Assembly: GCA_900547285.1 (NCBI GenBank)
Contig: URGF01000099.1
Location: 1-7,120 of the forward strand
Reading direction: 5' to 3'
DNA from: an uncultured Collinsella sp.
GTDB taxonomy: Bacteria > Actinomycetota > Coriobacteriia > Coriobacteriales > Coriobacteriaceae
DNA length: 7,120 nucleotides
The position numbers and the translations under genes were made by a program. Below the pieces are notes generated by a model that saw only the letters and a list, made by a program, of their open reading frames with translations, searched no databases and was not told the origin of the DNA. This document shows, in pieces, positions 5,327 through 7,120 of this stretch; position 1 is the first letter of the stretch; every line of letters starts with the position of its first letter.

Positions 5327-6813
5327 TAGAAAGCAATCTCCTTGGCCCACTTGTCCTTGTCGATCTCCATGAACTGCGAGCGGATGAAGTTCTTCTTGAG
5401 GTTGAACGGAACCGTGCAGTCGAAGATGGCCTTGCAGGCGATGCCATGCTCGCGGATCGTGGGGTCGAACGCGGGATCGTTGGACGGGTCGAGCACGTGG
5501 CAGTGGCAGCCGGGGATGGTGATGAGGTCCACGTCGGCCTGGAAGCGCGTGGTCATGGCCCACATCACGTCGCTCATGTCGAAGATGTCGACGTCTTCGT
5601 CAACCAGAATCACATGCTTGAGCTCGGAGAATGCCGAGAAGGCGAGCATGGCGGCGTTGCGCTGACGGCCCTCGTCATTTTTGCTCGACTTCTTGAACTG
5701 CATGATGGCAACGAACTTGCCGCCGCCGCAGGGAGCAGCGTGGACGTTGAGCAGGCGGCCCGGGATAGCGGTCTCGACCATCTTGTAGATGGAAGCCTCG
5801 GTGGGGATACCGGCCATGGACACGTGCTCGTGCGAAGGGCCGATGCAGCTCTCCATAATGGGGTTGACACGCGTGGTGACGGCGGTGATCTTGATCACCG
5901 GGCAGACCTTGGCGCCGCCGGTGTAGCCGGGGAACTCGGGCATGGCGTAGCCGTGGCCGTTGACGTCCTCGTTGATGGTCTCGTCGTGCATGAGGTAGCC
6001 CTCGAGCACGTACTCGGCATTGGCAATGCACTTTTGCGGAACGGTGACGCAGTCGGCAAGCTCGACAGCGTGGCCGCGCAGGGCGCCGGCGATCTGCAGC
6101 TCGTTGAAGCCGAGCGGTGTGGTGGGAGCCTCAAAACCGCAGCACATGTACACGGCGGGGTCCAAACCGATGGAGATGGAGATGGGCATATCCTCGCCGC
6201 GCTGGCAGTACTCGTCAAAGAACGCACCCAGGTGACGGCTGCCCGGGGTGATCCACATGGCGAGCTTGTCCTTGTCGACGCAGGAGAAGCGGTGGATGGT
6301 CACGTCGGACTGGGTGCCATCGGGGCTCGTGCCGTAGGCGAGGCCCATGGTGATGTAGGGGCCGCCGTCGACGGGCGTGTTGGTAGGAGCGGGAACGATC
6401 TTGCGCAGGTCAAAGCCCTCGTCGGTCGCCTTGTACACGACCTCCTGACAGTCGACGTGCGCACCCTCGGCGATCTGCTCGGGCGCGATCAGGTTCTCGA
6501 AGCGCTTGCCGATCTCGAGGCCCAGGTGCTCTTCGTCCAGGTCGAGCAGGGCGGCAACGCGCTTGCGGCTGGCAAGCATGCCGATGCAGACTTTGGCATC
6601 GTCAAAGCCCTTGACGTTGTTGAAGACCATCGCCGGGCCCTCTTTGGTCGGGCGCATAACGGTGCCGCCGGCACCGACGTGGCGATAGACGCCCGAGACC
6701 TCGGCATCGGGATCGACCTGAGTGTCGGTCTCGAGCAGCTGGCCCGGCATCTCGCGCAAAAAGTCGAGCGCGGAGCGCAGGTCGTGGATCTGGGAAGCAT
6801 CGGTAGTGGACAT
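5326..6813 (-). CDS. lpdC: UbiD-family non-oxidative decarboxylase, LpdC (gallate/protocatechuate) type
   Basis: A 495-residue cytoplasmic enzyme expected to remove the carboxylate of a hydroxylated aromatic acid using prenylated FMN. It covers the whole UbiD family: GVYRHVGAGGTVMRP (41-55), FNNVKGF (64-70), APTNTPVDGGPYITMG (142-157), SDVTIHRF (169-176), IGLDPA (215-220), AEYVLEGY (266-273), CIGPSHEHVSMAGIPTEAS (323-341) and VDEDVDIFDMSDVMWAMTTR (404-423). Arg175 and the Glu267/Glu271 region fall where the catalytic Arg-Glu network is expected. The long shared segments recall Lactobacillus plantarum LpdC, which turns gallate into pyrogallol and protocatechuate into catechol. The ATG at 6813 has AAAGGAG six bases upstream. 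An adjacent UbiX supplies cofactor and a permease gene precedes it. The family is certain; the exact substrate is inference. Confidence 0.93.
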   Translation of the reverse strand: MSTTDASQIHDLRSALDFLREMPGQLLETDTQVDPDAEVSGVYRHVGAGGTVMRPTKEGPAMVFNNVKGFDDAKVCIGMLASRKRVAALLDLDEEHLGLEIGKRFENLIAPEQIAEGAHVDCQEVVYKATDEGFDLRKIVPAPTNTPVDGGPYITMGLAYGTSPDGTQSDVTIHRFSCVDKDKLAMWITPGSRHLGAFFDEYCQRGEDMPISISIGLDPAVYMCCGFEAPTTPLGFNELQIAGALRGHAVELADCVTVPQKCIANAEYVLEGYLMHDETINEDVNGHGYAMPEFPGYTGGAKVCPVIKITAVTTRVNPIMESCIGPSHEHVSMAGIPTEASIYKMVETAIPGRLLNVHAAPCGGGKFVAIMQFKKSSKNDEGRQRNAAMLAFSAFSELKHVILVDEDVDIFDMSDVMWAMTTRFQADVDLITIPGCHCHVLDPSNDPAFDPTIREHGIACKAIFDCTVPFNLKKNFIRSQFMEIDKDKWAKEIAF

Positions 6814-6819
6814 AGCATG

Positions 6820-6832
6820 CTCCTTTCGGGAG
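6820..6832 (-). promoter_or_regulatory. Small hairpin covering the lpdC ribosome-binding site
   Basis: On the minus strand CTCC (6832-6829) can pair with the GGAG (6823-6820) of the ribosome-binding site around a five-base loop. The stem is only four pairs, so masking would be weak on its own, but it lies nine bases from a strong GC hairpin. Confidence 0.35.
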
Positions 6833-6835
6833 AGC

Positions 6836-6861
6836 GCCCGGCGGCGAGGATGCCGCCGGGC
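6836..6861 (-). repeat. GC-rich hairpin in the lpdC leader
   Basis: A perfect ten-pair stem, GCCCGGCGGC/GCCGCCGGGC, with a six-base loop lies 23 bases before the decarboxylase ATG. There is no U-tract after it in the direction of transcription, so an intrinsic terminator is unlikely. It could mark an RNA processing or stability site, or an attenuation-type leader structure. Confidence 0.6.
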
Positions 6862-6918
6862 TGGGTAACGTAGTGGGGCCGCGGCGCTCATAGATGGGAC
6901 GCTCGGCCACTCGCAGTT

Positions 6919-6951
6919 CGAGCACTCGGCTGCTTACAGCCCAAGCGCTCG
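6919..6951 (-). other. Hairpin just after the permease stop codon
   Basis: Starting five bases past the TAA of the permease gene, the minus-strand RNA can form about 14 pairs around a four-base UAAG loop, with one bulged G. Two pairs are G-U wobbles that exist only on this strand, which hints that the minus-sense RNA is the functional form. No U-tract follows, so it may protect or delimit the 3' end of the permease message rather than terminate it. Confidence 0.5.
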
Positions 6952-6956
6952 ACCGC

Positions 6957-7120
6957 TTACATCAGGCCAAAGAGGTGGAACCAGGCGGCCTCGACCAGCA
7001 CGACGATAAAGACGACCACAGTGAGGGGAATGCCCATGCGCATAGCCTCTTTGGAGGTGTAGCCGCCGGCGTCCTTGCCCTCGCCGATAAGGATCGGCAG
7101 GTTGTGGAACGGCAGGATGT
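6957..7120 (-). CDS. Membrane anion permease, DASS/SLC13-like, C-terminal end (runs off window)
   Basis: Only the last 53 codons are present; the gene enters from the right edge and ends with TAA at 6959-6957. The segment has a polar stretch, GEGKDAGGYTSKEAMRMG (residues 12-29 of the visible part), then one hydrophobic span, IPLTVVVFIVVLVEAAWFH (30-48), and a short HLFGLM tail. That layout, with GYTSKEAMRMGIPL before a final helix, resembles the end of sodium-coupled dicarboxylate/sulfate (DASS) transporters. It precedes the aromatic-acid decarboxylase gene by 143 bases in the same direction, so it may import the decarboxylase substrate. A gallate permease next to lpdC is known in L. plantarum, as I recall. 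Family call is moderate because so little is visible. Confidence 0.6.
   Translation of the reverse strand, partial: ILPFHNLPILIGEGKDAGGYTSKEAMRMGIPLTVVVFIVVLVEAAWFHLFGLM

Noticed and set aside
5136..5447. N-terminal extension of the ubiX-type frame of about 104 residues
   Set aside because: The extension overlaps the decarboxylase end and the repeat element, is low complexity, and UbiX homology plus a good ribosome-binding site begin at 5135.
5446..6873. A long plus-strand open frame of about 475 codons antisense to the decarboxylase gene
   Set aside because: It mirrors the GC-biased codons of a clearly homologous minus-strand gene, has His/Val/Gly/Asp-rich low-complexity composition, no ribosome-binding site and no recognisable domain.
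6814..6891. Longer decarboxylase start upstream of 6813
   Set aside because: It would encode a GC hairpin as an arginine-rich stretch, while the ATG at 6813 has a clear AAAGGAG site and matches the start of the family.

Overview
This window is about 7.1 kb of GC-rich bacterial chromosome. Every convincing gene lies on the minus strand, so transcription runs from high to low coordinates. I infer a Coriobacteriia actinobacterium, most likely Collinsella or a close relative. The reasons are the GC-rich codon use, a twin-arginine-type lipoprotein signal on an ABC binding protein, intergenic palindromes of a kind I associate with that group, and a gut-type aromatic-acid decarboxylase. No rRNA or 16S is present, so the genus remains an inference.

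Layout in order of transcription. (1) 7120-6957: the last 53 codons of a membrane permease, probably a DASS/SLC13-type anion transporter. (2) 6813-5326: a UbiD-family decarboxylase that closely resembles the gallate/protocatechuate decarboxylase LpdC. (3) 5135-4557: a UbiX-type flavin prenyltransferase, which makes the prenylated FMN that UbiD enzymes need. These three form a plausible module: uptake of an aromatic acid, non-oxidative decarboxylation, and cofactor supply. (4) 4464-3595: a MerR-family regulator with a GyrI-like effector domain. (5) 3399-2530: an unrecognised single-pass membrane protein with an acidic N-terminal tail. (6) 2450-1557: an aldose 1-epimerase-like protein of the LacX type. 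(7) 1300-374: an amino-acid ABC transporter binding lipoprotein, followed after 9 bases by (8) 364-1: the start of its probable permease.

No gap between genes exceeds 300 bases, but the gaps are rich in inverted repeats. The most striking is a two-part element found twice, at 1436-1556 and 5208-5326. In both copies a hairpin with a bulge and a four-base loop abuts the stop codon, a conserved linker follows, and then comes a second hairpin with a bulge and a four-base loop. Base changes between the copies are compensatory in the second hairpin, which points to a selected RNA structure and perhaps an undescribed 3'-end element. The gap at 3400-3594 holds two mutually exclusive stems and a perfect 14-bp-arm palindrome that supplies the stop codon of the MerR gene. 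The gap at 6814-6956 holds three hairpins between the permease and decarboxylase genes, one of which could mask the decarboxylase ribosome-binding site.
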